Assembly: GCA_963664085.2 (NCBI GenBank)
Contig: CAXXLO010000002.1
Coordinates: 2,542,001 to 2,606,000, forward strand
Reading direction: 5' to 3'
Source: Bin5 sp022821545
GTDB taxonomy: Bacteria > Chloroflexota > Anaerolineae > Caldilineales > Caldilineaceae
DNA length: 64,000 nt
Part shown: positions 16,916 to 26,829 of the stretch, one piece after another
Numbering within the stretch: position 1 is the stretch's first letter
Layout of the letters: each line of letters starts with the position of its first letter
The notes under the pieces: model-generated
Seen by the model: only the letters and a program-made list of their open reading frames with translations
Told to the model about the DNA's origin: nothing
Databases searched by the model: none
Translations under genes and position numbers: made by a program

Positions 16916-17821
16916 ATGGCTACTTCAGCAGAAATCGGCACAGAGGGCACACTTCAGATAGCGGAACATTTCAAGCCTGCCCAGCGCGGGAGCAAGCGCC
17001 GCTTCGGCTGGACGCTGCTGATCGCGTATCTTCTGCTTGCAATCGGCGGGGTCTGCATGGTTACGCCGTTTTTCTGGATGATTCTGACGAGCGTAAAGCC
17101 GGCGCCCGAACTGGTAAACTTTTCCTTCTTTCCCGAAAATCCCACTCTCCAGAACTATCTGAATGTACTGAATACCAGCAGTTTCGAACGTTGGTATCTC
17201 AACAGCATTATTGTTGCGGCAATCAGCACCTCAAGTGTCGTCTTCTTTGACACTTTGGTCGGCTACACGCTCAACAAGTTTGACTTCCCGGGCAAGAATA
17301 TCATCTTCATCGGCATGCTCGGCACGCTCATGATCCCGACCGAAATGCTAATCATTCCGTGGTTTACGATGAGCGTGAACTGGAACTGGCATATCGGCTA
17401 CACCCAGTACTGGGGAATCGCCTTTCCAGGCGTCATCACTGCCGCCGGCATCTTTCTCATGCGTCAGTTCTTCGACGGCGTCCCCAACGAGCTCCTGGAC
17501 GCTGCCCGAATGGATGGCATGAACGAGTTCGGCATCTGGTGGCGCATCGCCGCTCCCCTGGTAAAACCGGCCATCGCCGCCCTGGCCATCTTCAACTTCA
17601 TCGGCAACTGGAACGCCTACCTGTGGCCGCTGATTCTGGCAAACAGCCGCGAGTTCTACACTTTGCCCGTCGGTCTGAGTTTCTTCCGCGGCGAATCCAC
17701 CACCCACTGGGAGAAGATCATGACCGCGGCCAGCCTTGCAAGCATCCCTCTGCTCATCGTCTTTCTGGTCTTCCAGCGTCAGATTATCAGGGGAATTGCT
17801 CTGACAGGATTGAAAGGCTGA
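16916..17821 (+). CDS. Sugar ABC transporter permease (MalG/UgpE type)
   Basis: A 301-residue CUT1 permease, partner of the preceding one. Six hydrophobic segments and an EAA loop LLDAARMDGMNEFGIWWRI near residue 195. The family's C-terminal end with RQIIRGI is visible. It begins 26 bases after the first permease stop and closes the operon; sucC follows after 115 bases. Confidence 0.92.
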   Translation: MATSAEIGTEGTLQIAEHFKPAQRGSKRRFGWTLLIAYLLLAIGGVCMVTPFFWMILTSVKPAPELVNFSFFPENPTLQNYLNVLNTSSFERWYLNSIIVAAISTSSVVFFDTLVGYTLNKFDFPGKNIIFIGMLGTLMIPTEMLIIPWFTMSVNWNWHIGYTQYWGIAFPGVITAAGIFLMRQFFDGVPNELLDAARMDGMNEFGIWWRIAAPLVKPAIAALAIFNFIGNWNAYLWPLILANSREFYTLPVGLSFFRGESTTHWEKIMTAASLASIPLLIVFLVFQRQIIRGIALTGLKG

Positions 17822-17936
17822 GCCAGAAGAAGCCACGATAGGGCCGGTGCGCCATTCGGCCCGCCGACAGGAGCTGCAATCATAGTGCGTTGCTTCAGCG
17901 CACAAATCACAGCATTTACCGAAGAGGAGTCCCGTT

Positions 17937-19079
17937 TTGAAGTTACACGAATACCAGTCTAAGCGAGTCTTCGCCCGATATGGCGTGCCCATCCCCAACG
18001 GGGAAGTCGCAACCACGCCGGCCGAAGCGCGCGCCATCGCTGAAGAGATCGGCAAGCCGGTCGTCATCAAGAGTCAGGTGTTGGTCGGGGGGCGCGGCAA
18101 GGCCGGCGGCATCAAGCTGGCCGGCACGCCGGATGAGGCCGAGGAGGTAGCCGCAAAGATCCTCGGCATGGACATCAAAGGGCTGACCGTGCAAAAAGTC
18201 CTGGTGGACGAGGCCGCTGACATCCGCTCCGAAATCTATCTGGGCGCCGTCCTCGACCGCGGCGCGCGCAGGGTGGCGATCATGGCCAGCAGCGAGGGGG
18301 GCGTCGAAATCGAAGAGGTCGCCGCCCAAACGCCAGAAAAGATCATCACCGTTCACGTTCACCCACTTCTGGGTATGCAGGGATACCAGGCCCGCCAGCT
18401 GGCCTACGGCATCGGACTGCCCAAAGAGCACGTCTCCGCTTTCACCAAAATCGCCCAGAACCTCTACCGCGCTTTCGTGGACAGCGACGCCAGCCTCGCC
18501 GAGATCAATCCGCTCGTCATTAACGGCGACAGCCAGCTGCAGGCTGTGGACGGCAAAATACTGCTCGACGACAGCGCCTTGCCCAGGCAAAAAGAGCTGG
18601 CCGCCATGCGCGACCCCGACGAAGACAGTCCCACCGAGACCGAAGCCCGAGAGGTCGGAATCAGTTATATCGATCTCGATGGCGAAATCGGCTGCATGGT
18701 GAACGGCGCCGGCCTCGCCATGGCCACCATGGACATTATCAAACTGTATGGCGGCAGCCCGGCCAATTTTCTCGACATCGGCGGCGGCGCCGGCGCGGAC
18801 AAAGTCCTGGCCGCCTTGCGGATCATCCTCCGCGACGCACGCGTAAAGGCAGTTCTCATCAATATCTTCGGCGGCATCACTCGCTGCGATGAAGTGGCCA
18901 ATGGCATCGTCGAGGCCATCAACAGCCTTGACGTAAAGGTCCCGATTGTCGTGCGTATGGTAGGTGTGAACGAGGATGAAGGCCGCCAGATTCTGGCCGA
19001 CTCCAATCTTCCCTCCGCCAACCAGCTGTCTGAGGCCGTGCAGATGGCCGTCGCCGCCGCCAAAGGAGAAGGCGCATGA
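17937..19079 (+). CDS. sucC: Succinyl-CoA synthetase beta subunit
   Basis: Makes succinate and ATP/GTP from succinyl-CoA in the TCA cycle, with SucD. The 380-residue product starts MKLHEYQSKRVFARYGVPIP from TTG 17937, with GAGGAG eight bases upstream. Motifs: ATP-grasp KSQVLVGGRGKAGG (near 42), SLAEINPLV (near 185), NGAGLAMATMD (near 255) and NIFGGITRCD (near 310). It overlaps sucD by four bases (ATGA). Confidence 0.96.
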   Translation: MKLHEYQSKRVFARYGVPIPNGEVATTPAEARAIAEEIGKPVVIKSQVLVGGRGKAGGIKLAGTPDEAEEVAAKILGMDIKGLTVQKVLVDEAADIRSEIYLGAVLDRGARRVAIMASSEGGVEIEEVAAQTPEKIITVHVHPLLGMQGYQARQLAYGIGLPKEHVSAFTKIAQNLYRAFVDSDASLAEINPLVINGDSQLQAVDGKILLDDSALPRQKELAAMRDPDEDSPTETEAREVGISYIDLDGEIGCMVNGAGLAMATMDIIKLYGGSPANFLDIGGGAGADKVLAALRIILRDARVKAVLINIFGGITRCDEVANGIVEAINSLDVKVPIVVRMVGVNEDEGRQILADSNLPSANQLSEAVQMAVAAAKGEGA

Positions 19080-19945
19080 GTATCCTCGTTGACAATGGGA
19101 CCCGCCTGCTCGTGCAGGGAATCACCGGCAGCCAGGGCGCCTTCCACGCCGAGCAAATGATCCAGTACGGCACCAATGTAGTGGCCGGCGCCGTGCCCGG
19201 TCGCGGCGGGCAGTGGGCTGTCGGCAACACGCCCGTTTTCGATACCGTCCACGAAGCCGTCGCCACAACCGACGCTAATACCAGCATAATTTTCGTCCCC
19301 GCCGCCTTCGCCGTGGACGCCCTCCTCGAGGCCGCCGACGCCGGCGTCTCCCTGATCGTATGCATCACCGAGAACATCCCCGCGCTCGACATGGCCCGCG
19401 CCCGCGCCTACCTCGATTCGACCGATTCTCTCCTGATCGGCCCCAACTGCCCCGGACTCATTTCACCGGGAACCGCCAAAGTCGGCATCATGGCCGGCCA
19501 CATTCACACACCCGGCAACGTCGGCATCGTCAGCCGTTCCGGGACGCTAACCTACGAGGTCATCTATGCCCTGACCGCGCGCGGGATCGGCCAGAGCACC
19601 GCGGTTGGCATCGGCGGCGACCCCATCAAAGGGCTTAACTTTCTCGACGTATTGCAGATGTTTGAACAGGATTCCTCAACTGAGCAGATCGTCCTGATCG
19701 GGGAGATCGGGGGGGCCGACGAGCAGGTCGCCGCCGACTACATCAGAACTGAAATGAATAAACCCGTCACTGCATTCATCGCCGGCCAGACCGCTCCGCC
19801 CGGCAAACGCATGGGCCATGCCGGCGCCATCATCTCCGGCGGCGAAGGCACCGCCGCTGAAAAGATCGAAGCGCTCCAGGACGCCGGCGCGGCCATCGCC
19901 CGTCACCCCGAGGAGATCGCAGAGCTGGCCGCACGGAATATCTGA
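19076..19945 (+). CDS. sucD: Succinyl-CoA synthetase alpha subunit
   Basis: A 289-residue catalytic subunit. CoA-binding Rossmann region VQGITGSQGAFHAEQM at the start, GPNCPGLI (near 123), VSRSGTLTYE (near 150), and the phosphohistidine segment GHAGAIISGGEGTA (near 245). Coupled to sucC. It precedes acs, placing succinyl-CoA and acetyl-CoA chemistry together. Confidence 0.96.
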   Translation: MSILVDNGTRLLVQGITGSQGAFHAEQMIQYGTNVVAGAVPGRGGQWAVGNTPVFDTVHEAVATTDANTSIIFVPAAFAVDALLEAADAGVSLIVCITENIPALDMARARAYLDSTDSLLIGPNCPGLISPGTAKVGIMAGHIHTPGNVGIVSRSGTLTYEVIYALTARGIGQSTAVGIGGDPIKGLNFLDVLQMFEQDSSTEQIVLIGEIGGADEQVAADYIRTEMNKPVTAFIAGQTAPPGKRMGHAGAIISGGEGTAAEKIEALQDAGAAIARHPEEIAELAARNI

Positions 19946-20021
19946 ACCACCGTCTGAAACTGTACTATCATAGTTGCCATTCTCGCAGCGGACCAACAGA
20001 CACAGAATGAAGGAGGGAAGC

Positions 20022-21953
20022 ATGTCGGAACAGAGTTCAAATGGTCAGGCTATCGAGGTCGCGGCCGCCGACAGCGAACTGTACCAGCCGTCCCCTGAGG
20101 CCGTCGCCGGCGCAAACGCGCCGAACTATCTCGAACTGCGCGGCGAGGCACTCGCAGATATCGAGGCCTACTGGGATGCGCGCGCACGCGAACTGATCGA
20201 CTGGTTCGAACCGTATGAAAAGGTGCTCGACGACGGCGGCGCGCCGTTCTTCAAGTGGTTTGTCGGCGGCAAAACCAATATCGCCTACAACGCATTGGAC
20301 CGGCACGTAAACTCATGGCGCAGGCACAAGCTCGCCTTGATATTTGAAGGCGAAGAGGGCGACAAGCAGAACTACAGCTATTACCAGCTCTGGCAAGAGG
20401 TCAATAAGTTCGCCAACGTGCTCAAGGGCAAGGGTGTCGGCAAGGGCGATACCGTGACCATCTACATGGGACGGACCCCCGAACTGATGATCGCGATGCT
20501 GGCCGTTACCAAGATTGGCGCCGTACACTCAGTCGTATACGGCGGGTTCAGCGAGCAGGCCCTCGCCAGCCGCATCGACGACGCCCAGTCCAGGGTGTTG
20601 ATCACCAGTGACGGCGCCTGGCTGCGAGGCAAGACCGTCAACCTCAAGGACATCTCCGACGAGGCGGTCAAGCGCAGCTCCATCGTGGATACGGTGATCG
20701 TATACCAACGCACCATGCAGGACGTGCAGATGACCCCCGGCCGCGATCACTGGTGGCACGAGGAGATGGCTCTTCCGATCGCCAGTCCCGTCTGCGAGTC
20801 GGAACCGATGGATGCCGAAGATCCTCTCTTCATCCTCTACACCTCCGGTACAACCGGACGGCCCAAAGGCGTCCTCCATACCTGCGGCGGCTACCAGGTT
20901 TACACCGCCACCACACTGAAGTACGTCTTCGACCTGAAAGAGGACGATCTCTGGTGGTGCGCCGCCGACCCCGGCTGGATTACCGGACACAGTTACATCG
21001 TCTACGCGCCGCTGATTCTCGGCTCCACCGGCTTCATGTACGAAGGCGCGCCCGACTATCCCCACCCCAATCGCTACTGGAAGCTCGTCGAGGACTACGG
21101 CATCACCATCCTCTACACAGCGCCGACCGCCATTCGCGGCCTGATGCGCTTCGGCGACGCCTGGGCAGAACAGCACGACCTCTCCAGCCTGCGCCTCCTC
21201 GGCAGCGTCGGCGAACCGATCAACCCGGAAGCGTGGCGCTGGTATCACCGGGTCATCGGCCGCGAAAACTGCCCGATTATGGACACCTGGTGGCAGACCG
21301 AAACCGGCGGCTTCATGATTACGCCAACGCCCGTTGTCGCCCTCAAACCTGGCAGCGCCACCCTGCCGTTCACCGGCATCGAAGCCGACGTCGTGCGCGA
21401 AGACGGCTCCACCTGCGAGCCCAACGAGGACGGCTATCTCGTCATTAAACGCCCCTGGCCCGGAATGGCCCGTACCGTCTGGGGAGACCCGGACCGCTAC
21501 GTCGAACAGTACTGGTCCGAGTTCGCTCAGCAGGGCTGGTATTTCACCGGTGACAGCGCCCGCCGCGACGACGACGGCTACTTCTGGATCATCGGGCGCA
21601 TGGATGATGTCATCAAGGTCAGCGGCTACCGGCTCGGCACCGCCGAGATCGAGAGCGCCCTGGTCAGCCATCCGGACGTGGCCGAAGCGGCCTGCGTCGG
21701 CATTCCGCACGAGCTGCGCGGCAACGTGATCCACGCCTTCTGTATCCTCAACGACGGCGTCAGCGGCAGCTCCGAGTTGATCGACGCCCTCAAACTTCAC
21801 GTGCGCCACGAAGTCGGGCCGATCGCCGTGCCCGCCGAGTTGAACATCGTCGACGGCCTTCCCAAGACACGCTCCGGCAAGATCATGCGCCGGCTTCTCA
21901 AGGCCCAGGTGCAGGGCCTGCCAATCGGCGACGTTAGTACGCTTGCAGACTAA
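20022..21953 (+). CDS. acs: Acetyl-CoA synthetase
   Basis: Activates acetate to acetyl-CoA through acetyl-AMP. The 643-residue length and motifs fit: YTSGTTGRPKGVLHT (P-loop-like, near 270), WWQTETGG (near 415), GDSARRDDDGY (near 510) and the C-terminal PKTRSGKIMRR with the catalytic Lys that is usually regulated by acetylation. ATG 20022 is chosen because AGGAGG lies just upstream; an earlier ATG frame from 19974 lacks one. A strong hairpin terminator follows the stop. Confidence 0.95.
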   Translation: MSEQSSNGQAIEVAAADSELYQPSPEAVAGANAPNYLELRGEALADIEAYWDARARELIDWFEPYEKVLDDGGAPFFKWFVGGKTNIAYNALDRHVNSWRRHKLALIFEGEEGDKQNYSYYQLWQEVNKFANVLKGKGVGKGDTVTIYMGRTPELMIAMLAVTKIGAVHSVVYGGFSEQALASRIDDAQSRVLITSDGAWLRGKTVNLKDISDEAVKRSSIVDTVIVYQRTMQDVQMTPGRDHWWHEEMALPIASPVCESEPMDAEDPLFILYTSGTTGRPKGVLHTCGGYQVYTATTLKYVFDLKEDDLWWCAADPGWITGHSYIVYAPLILGSTGFMYEGAPDYPHPNRYWKLVEDYGITILYTAPTAIRGLMRFGDAWAEQHDLSSLRLLGSVGEPINPEAWRWYHRVIGRENCPIMDTWWQTETGGFMITPTPVVALKPGSATLPFTGIEADVVREDGSTCEPNEDGYLVIKRPWPGMARTVWGDPDRYVEQYWSEFAQQGWYFTGDSARRDDDGYFWIIGRMDDVIKVSGYRLGTAEIESALVSHPDVAEAACVGIPHELRGNVIHAFCILNDGVSGSSELIDALKLHVRHEVGPIAVPAELNIVDGLPKTRSGKIMRRLLKAQVQGLPIGDVSTLAD

Positions 21954-21959
21954 AGCAGT

Positions 21960-21999
21960 GCGGGGGCCGGCATCGAGTCAAAACGACGCCGGCCCCCGC
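21960..21999. terminator. Terminator hairpin between acs and scpA
   Basis: Perfect 12-base arms GCGGGGGCCGGC (21960-21971) and GCCGGCCCCCGC (21988-21999) lie seven bases after the acs stop. The convergent scpA ends just beyond, so the hairpin probably serves both strands. The T-run is weak. Confidence 0.7.
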
Positions 22000-22029
22000 C
22001 GGACCGCACTTTAACGCCTCCGTTTTCCC

Positions 22030-22782
22030 TTACCGCAGGCTGCGCAGCAATATCTCACCGAAAGTCTCCTCCTGTTCCGCAGCGATCTCCCTCTGCTTGA
22101 TCAGTTCCAGAACAGCCAGAAACGTAACGATGATCTCCTGGCGGCTCCGGCTCTGGGAAAGAAGCGCCGAGAAGGTCAGTGAACGGCCGGCCTTGCCATT
22201 CTCCTCTGCCCGGCCACTTATCCGCTCTCGAATCGACTCGATCTTTTCGGCAACGGTAACCGGGTTTGACCGAACGGAGGGAAGATCCGGGTCGCCGGGG
22301 AAGTTGCTCAATGCTCTCTGCGCCGCATCCGCCAGCTTTTGGATGGTGAGAGCGGACAGATCCAGCTTCCGGTCTATCTGCGGCGGGGTTGCTCGCGCAC
22401 TGGTGCGCAACCCGATCGAAGCGCGCAGTCGGAGTTCGCCCGCCGCGGCTCTGAAACGGCGGTAGTCCTGCAGCTGCCAGAGCAACGCCTCGCTCTGTCC
22501 CTCTTCCTCTTCCTCCTCACTTTCCGGGTGGGGCAGGAGGCCGCGGCTCTTGATGTAGAGAAGGCGGGCCGCCACGACCAGGAAATCGGCCAGCGCTTCC
22601 GGCTCGATCTCCTGCAGCGTTTCGATCGCACGCAGGTACCGGTCCGTTATTGCCACCAGCGAAACTTCCGTGATATCCAGTTCTTCGCGTTCGATCAGAT
22701 GGAGCAGGAGCCCGATTGGGCCGTCGAAGATAGGGAGGCTGACCGGATAGCCGGCGCCCAGTGGATTGAGGGCGGTCTCCAT
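22030..22782 (-). CDS. scpA: Segregation and condensation protein A (ScpA, kleisin)
   Basis: The kleisin of the SMC-ScpAB chromosome condensation complex, 250 residues. The N-terminal SMC-binding region reads FDGPIGLLLHLIEREELDI, followed by FLVVAARLLYIKSRGLLP (near 80), an acidic stretch, and a winged-helix C-terminus with SRQEIIVTFLAVLELIK. It begins five bases after the 1273-residue gene. scpB, usually next to it, is not in the window. Confidence 0.9.
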   Translation of the reverse strand: METALNPLGAGYPVSLPIFDGPIGLLLHLIEREELDITEVSLVAITDRYLRAIETLQEIEPEALADFLVVAARLLYIKSRGLLPHPESEEEEEEGQSEALLWQLQDYRRFRAAAGELRLRASIGLRTSARATPPQIDRKLDLSALTIQKLADAAQRALSNFPGDPDLPSVRSNPVTVAEKIESIRERISGRAEENGKAGRSLTFSALLSQSRSRQEIIVTFLAVLELIKQREIAAEQEETFGEILLRSLR

Positions 22783-22787
22783 GCCGG

Positions 22788-25700
22788 TTATGACTCGAGC
22801 AGGGACCGGAAACGGCGTCCATCGTGGGCCAACTGCAGCAGTCTCTGCGAGGCCGATATGGCGTCAGAGTCTTCCAGGTGGTCGATCTCAACGCCTGCAT
22901 CCGTCAGGCGCCGTTCAGCTTGCGCCGTCGAGATCGTCCCGGCTCCGACCAAAGTCACATACCTCGCCTGCAGCGCATCTTCAAGGAAAGTGCCCGCAAC
23001 CGGCTTGAACTCGTCGAAGTAGTGGCCGGCCTTCGCCAACGTCTCGGTCATCGACGCCTCAGATGGAAACAGGACATAGTGATACGGAGGGATTCCGCTC
23101 CGGACGCGCTCGATCTCTGCGATAAGCGTGTCGCGCCATCGATTGCCTTCCAGCCATTCGCTCCCCGGGCACGGCGTGGCATTGTACGAAAACTCATTGT
23201 GGCCCAAGACATCGGTAGGCTGCAGCTCAAACTCCTGTAGCAACCATGCGATCAGGCGGGCGCCGGAGTGGATCTGTTGCGGCGACGGAACGGCGCCGTT
23301 CATGAAGCTGCCGGCAAATGCGACGCCGATCGCATAAGAGTTGTGCCTGTCGACATGGTGCGTTCGCAGCTCCACCGGCTGCGTCTGAAGGATCTCCCCA
23401 TCTGCGGGAACGAAGTAGTGATACCCGATACCAGACCAGGCGCTTTTCCCCCGGTCAAGATCTTCGTCAACGTGCGCCTGGGCAATCTGTTCCGGCCCAA
23501 CGTGGGGCGGCAGGGCCGTATGATGGACGGCTATGTGGGTGATGGCGGCCAGCTGCCGGCGCCGGTAGCGCAAAGTGGCGTGCCGGGGCAAATCATGGCT
23601 GATGTCCCGAATCTGGGGTCTAGCGACCAACTCCCGCCGGACCGGTTGCACTTGCGCCTCCGGTACGCCTCCCTGCAACTGGCGATCTTCGCCGCCCAGC
23701 GTTTCCATCCGGCCGTTCGCCGCCGCTGGCCGTTCCTGCGGGCCGGGGCCCGCTTCGCCTCCCGAAGGCGCTTCAACCGTCGTTGTCGGATCGGCCCCCG
23801 TCCGCACGGCGTTGATCAGAATGTCCTTCCAGCGCCGCCCTTGCAGCCATTGCTCTCCGGGAGACGTGTGGTTGATAAATTCGTTCACCCCGCGAATACT
23901 TGCCAGTGTCAACTGCGGGAACTCCTCCATCAGCCAGGCGATCAACTCCCGCCCCGACTTGATCTGTGCCGGCGTCGGAATATCATCACTGAACTCTCCG
24001 GCAAAGCCGATGTTGATCGCCCGTGCAATATAGGGGACTCGGCCGTCAACCACTTCCATCAGGGGTTGCGTCTGGTAGATTGCGCCGTTGGAGGCGATGA
24101 AGAACTGATAGAGTATCCCGGGCAGCCGGCGGTGGAACGCCGCCGCAATCGTCTGCAGCGGCGTGATAGGCGGCGCAGCCGTGTGGTTGATGACGATAAA
24201 CTCGACATCGCCAGCCTCACGCCGTACAAAGCGCTGTGAATCGCGCGGCAGGCGTTCGACCACATCTTCGACAGGCGGTTTCGGCGCCGGAATCCTCTCG
24301 GGCTTAGTCACGGCAAGGCCGCCGTCCGGCGTCTCCTCATCGACTCCCTGCGCCGGCGGCGAAAGCGGGGCAGAGGTGAGGAACTGAATAATCTTCTCGT
24401 TGAGGGCGCCCTTCCAGGCAGGGCCATTGTCGAAGGTGCTTCCGGGGCTGGAAGTGTCCAATAGCTCGCACATTCCAACCACGCTCTCCGCCGTCAACTG
24501 GAATTCAGGCAGCATCCAGGCGCACAATCTGGCCGCTGCCGTCAGTTGGGCCGGGGGCGGCACTGCTTCGTCAAAGCTCCCCTCGAGGCAGATGTTTACG
24601 CCGGTCAGGCTCCACTCCGCCTCATCGTTTACCACCGTCTCAACCTCGGCCACCCGGAGAATCTGTCCCGATTCCAGTATGAAGTAGTGGTAGGCGATCC
24701 CAGGGTAACCCTGCGATATGTGGGCCTGCGCAACGGTCTGGATCGGCACGCCCGACGGCGCGCCGGTGTGACAGATCACCAGCCTCCGGATCTGATCGAG
24801 CGTGCGTAAGGCAAAGGGGTTTTCACCGCGCGGCAAGGATGAGGCGATATCGACGACCGGGGGCTCGTGGGGCGGAGAAGACCAAGGATCTTCCGCCCTC
24901 ACCTGCAGATCGGGAGTCGTTTCCGGTTGCGGCGCCGGGTCTGCCGCCGCTCTCTGCCGCTCTACAGTTTCAGTTTCGGGTTCGGCGGCCTGCCCCGCGT
25001 CAGCCATCCGGGGCGCCTTGCTCACACTCAGCCAGCGGGTGAGTATGTCCGACTGCATCGTCTGGAACCAGTTTTCACCACCGCTGATCAGGTCCAGGAC
25101 AAGCGTGTAGTTGCCTGGGTGGTCGGGAATGACCATCTGCGCGTCAATGGTGACCGTTTCGCCAGGCGCCACGTCATTGGGCAGTTCGGTAAGTACCGGG
25201 CTGCCGTCGGGGTAGGGCAGTTCCTGCCGGTTCTGGAAAAAATGATAGCCGAGAGACACCTGTTGCGGTCCCTCAGACGGCCAGGCAATCGTACCCGTAT
25301 TTCGGACCGTCACCGGGAAATTGATAACTTGGCCCGGGAAAAGCGGGCTCGGGGGTTTCCCCTTCAACCACTGGACCCTGTACACCATCCCGCGGCCCAA
25401 TTTCATCTCTTCGGTGACTTCGACCTCTTGCCGCTCCTCTACAACGCCGGCGGTCCCCCGCACTGCCGGCTCCTCCGGCTGAAGGTTCGGGCGCGTTTCC
25501 GGCTGACTTTCCGGCTCGCGCTCCACCCGCCGCTCCTGCTGAGCAAGTTCAGTCTCTACGTTCCAGCGATAGTCGTGCCGCAACGCAGCGCGAAAGTCTT
25601 TGATTACGCCCTCTTTCCCCTTGATATGCCAGCGGTCCAGCTGCGGCCAGCGGTACAACACCAGCGCGCGAATCTTCTGCGCGTTCTGACGATTCCAGCG

Positions 25701-26609
25701 ATCGATTTCGGCATAGGCCGCCTGAATCCATCCCCGGTTGATGTTCTCCCAAGGACCGGCTTGGTCAGTTTCCGTTATGTACACGGGCAACTGGCGCATG
25801 TTGACCGGGATCGCATGCATGAAGTCCCGGTATGCCTGGAAGTGACAGTGATGCTGGGGAAAATCCGGCAGCTTGCTGTTATCCAGAATCAGGGTAGGAT
25901 TCGCCCCATGGGTAAAGGTATGCAACGTGATTCCGTCGCAGCCACTGGCCCCGCACTGAAGCAAAATATCCTGAAAATACTTTATCCAGTCGCCGCTGGG
26001 GTTGCCGGGATAAACCGTTTGCGTATTCCAAGGGGCCACCGCGCCCACCAACACCTGGTCCTCATCACGACCCTCCAGGCTATGGATCGCCTGGCGGCAC
26101 ATGCCGTAGCAGTTGGCGTAGAGTTGAGGCGTAATCAACTCCTCACCTTCCACCGTATCCAAGACCGCCTCCCTGTCGTCTGCGTTCAGCAGTGCGCTAA
26201 ACCGATCAAGCAGGTTGCGCAGAGTCGGGTCGCCGGCCGGCGCGTCGCCAAAGTGCTGGCGCGTTTCGAGCGCCGACGCCTGGCTGGGACGCCCGATCGC
26301 ATAGTTCATCTCATTGCCGATGACCCAGCGGCTGCACCCTTTGCTGGCGCCCACAAAATTGGCGCAGCGGCGAGCGAAGTTGGCATACTCGCCGCTCGGC
26401 GGCAGGGTGCCCTGGGGAAAGTAACCGTTGTTCAGGCAAACGATGACGCCCAGTCCCTGACGGCTGAGTGAGCTGTAATCCTTGCCCGTGAGATCGTTCG
26501 GATCATGGCCCACCACCTCGCTGAACACGATCCAGCCCGGTTTCCCGGCCGCGCGCATATGCTCTTCGCCGCCAAAATCGTGGATGCCAAAAATGTAGTC
26601 GCTACTCAC
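22788..26609 (-). CDS. Multidomain protein: GH-A-like barrel, Ig-like domain and three amidase/PGRP-like repeats
   Basis: A 1273-residue protein from GTG 26609. Residues ~1-350 look like a clan GH-A glycosidase barrel, with candidate catalytic Glu in WVIGNEMNY (~97) and VYITETDQ (~278). Residues ~405-530 resemble an NBR1-type Ig-like domain (VTVRNTGTIAWPSEGPQ). Three amidase_2/PGRP-like repeats start near 611, 808 and 1026. Only the third keeps both the VHHT and GHNEF histidines and the CPG cysteine; the first two have Met or Val in place of the second His and Ser in place of Cys. No signal peptide is seen, which is odd for a wall enzyme. Linkers are Pro/Glu-rich. It lies five bases upstream of scpA. 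Confidence 0.75.
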   Translation of the reverse strand: MSSDYIFGIHDFGGEEHMRAAGKPGWIVFSEVVGHDPNDLTGKDYSSLSRQGLGVIVCLNNGYFPQGTLPPSGEYANFARRCANFVGASKGCSRWVIGNEMNYAIGRPSQASALETRQHFGDAPAGDPTLRNLLDRFSALLNADDREAVLDTVEGEELITPQLYANCYGMCRQAIHSLEGRDEDQVLVGAVAPWNTQTVYPGNPSGDWIKYFQDILLQCGASGCDGITLHTFTHGANPTLILDNSKLPDFPQHHCHFQAYRDFMHAIPVNMRQLPVYITETDQAGPWENINRGWIQAAYAEIDRWNRQNAQKIRALVLYRWPQLDRWHIKGKEGVIKDFRAALRHDYRWNVETELAQQERRVEREPESQPETRPNLQPEEPAVRGTAGVVEERQEVEVTEEMKLGRGMVYRVQWLKGKPPSPLFPGQVINFPVTVRNTGTIAWPSEGPQQVSLGYHFFQNRQELPYPDGSPVLTELPNDVAPGETVTIDAQMVIPDHPGNYTLVLDLISGGENWFQTMQSDILTRWLSVSKAPRMADAGQAAEPETETVERQRAAADPAPQPETTPDLQVRAEDPWSSPPHEPPVVDIASSLPRGENPFALRTLDQIRRLVICHTGAPSGVPIQTVAQAHISQGYPGIAYHYFILESGQILRVAEVETVVNDEAEWSLTGVNICLEGSFDEAVPPPAQLTAAARLCAWMLPEFQLTAESVVGMCELLDTSSPGSTFDNGPAWKGALNEKIIQFLTSAPLSPPAQGVDEETPDGGLAVTKPERIPAPKPPVEDVVERLPRDSQRFVRREAGDVEFIVINHTAAPPITPLQTIAAAFHRRLPGILYQFFIASNGAIYQTQPLMEVVDGRVPYIARAINIGFAGEFSDDIPTPAQIKSGRELIAWLMEEFPQLTLASIRGVNEFINHTSPGEQWLQGRRWKDILINAVRTGADPTTTVEAPSGGEAGPGPQERPAAANGRMETLGGEDRQLQGGVPEAQVQPVRRELVARPQIRDISHDLPRHATLRYRRRQLAAITHIAVHHTALPPHVGPEQIAQAHVDEDLDRGKSAWSGIGYHYFVPADGEILQTQPVELRTHHVDRHNSYAIGVAFAGSFMNGAVPSPQQIHSGARLIAWLLQEFELQPTDVLGHNEFSYNATPCPGSEWLEGNRWRDTLIAEIERVRSGIPPYHYVLFPSEASMTETLAKAGHYFDEFKPVAGTFLEDALQARYVTLVGAGTISTAQAERRLTDAGVEIDHLEDSDAISASQRLLQLAHDGRRFRSLLES

Positions 26610-26744
26610 GGTTCGCAGAGGTTGTCAGGTCTCAAATGGGTGGAGGCCGCTGGCCCGAATGCCTCGTGCAAACGGGGAAGGTCAGGTACAGGTAGGAGGG
26701 TCAAAACATTGTAATACAGGGGAACAGTTTCGGCAAAAGCCCGC

Positions 26745-26790
26745 AAAAAAAGCCCGACTGAACTGCGTCGCCGCAGCGTTCAGAGCGGGC
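26745..26790 (-). terminator. Rho-independent terminator of the helicase gene
   Basis: On the minus strand an imperfect GC-rich hairpin (arms at 26774-26790 and 26752-26767) is followed by seven T (26751-26745). It lies about 40 bases after the stop of the helicase-like gene. Confidence 0.75.
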
Positions 26791-26829
26791 ACCGAAATCA
26801 GCGCTTCACGTACCGTGAAAAGGTTGACT

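Noticed and set aside
20529..21809. 426-codon minus-strand open frame
   Set aside because: Antisense of acs, which has all its catalytic motifs; the antisense product resembles no protein.
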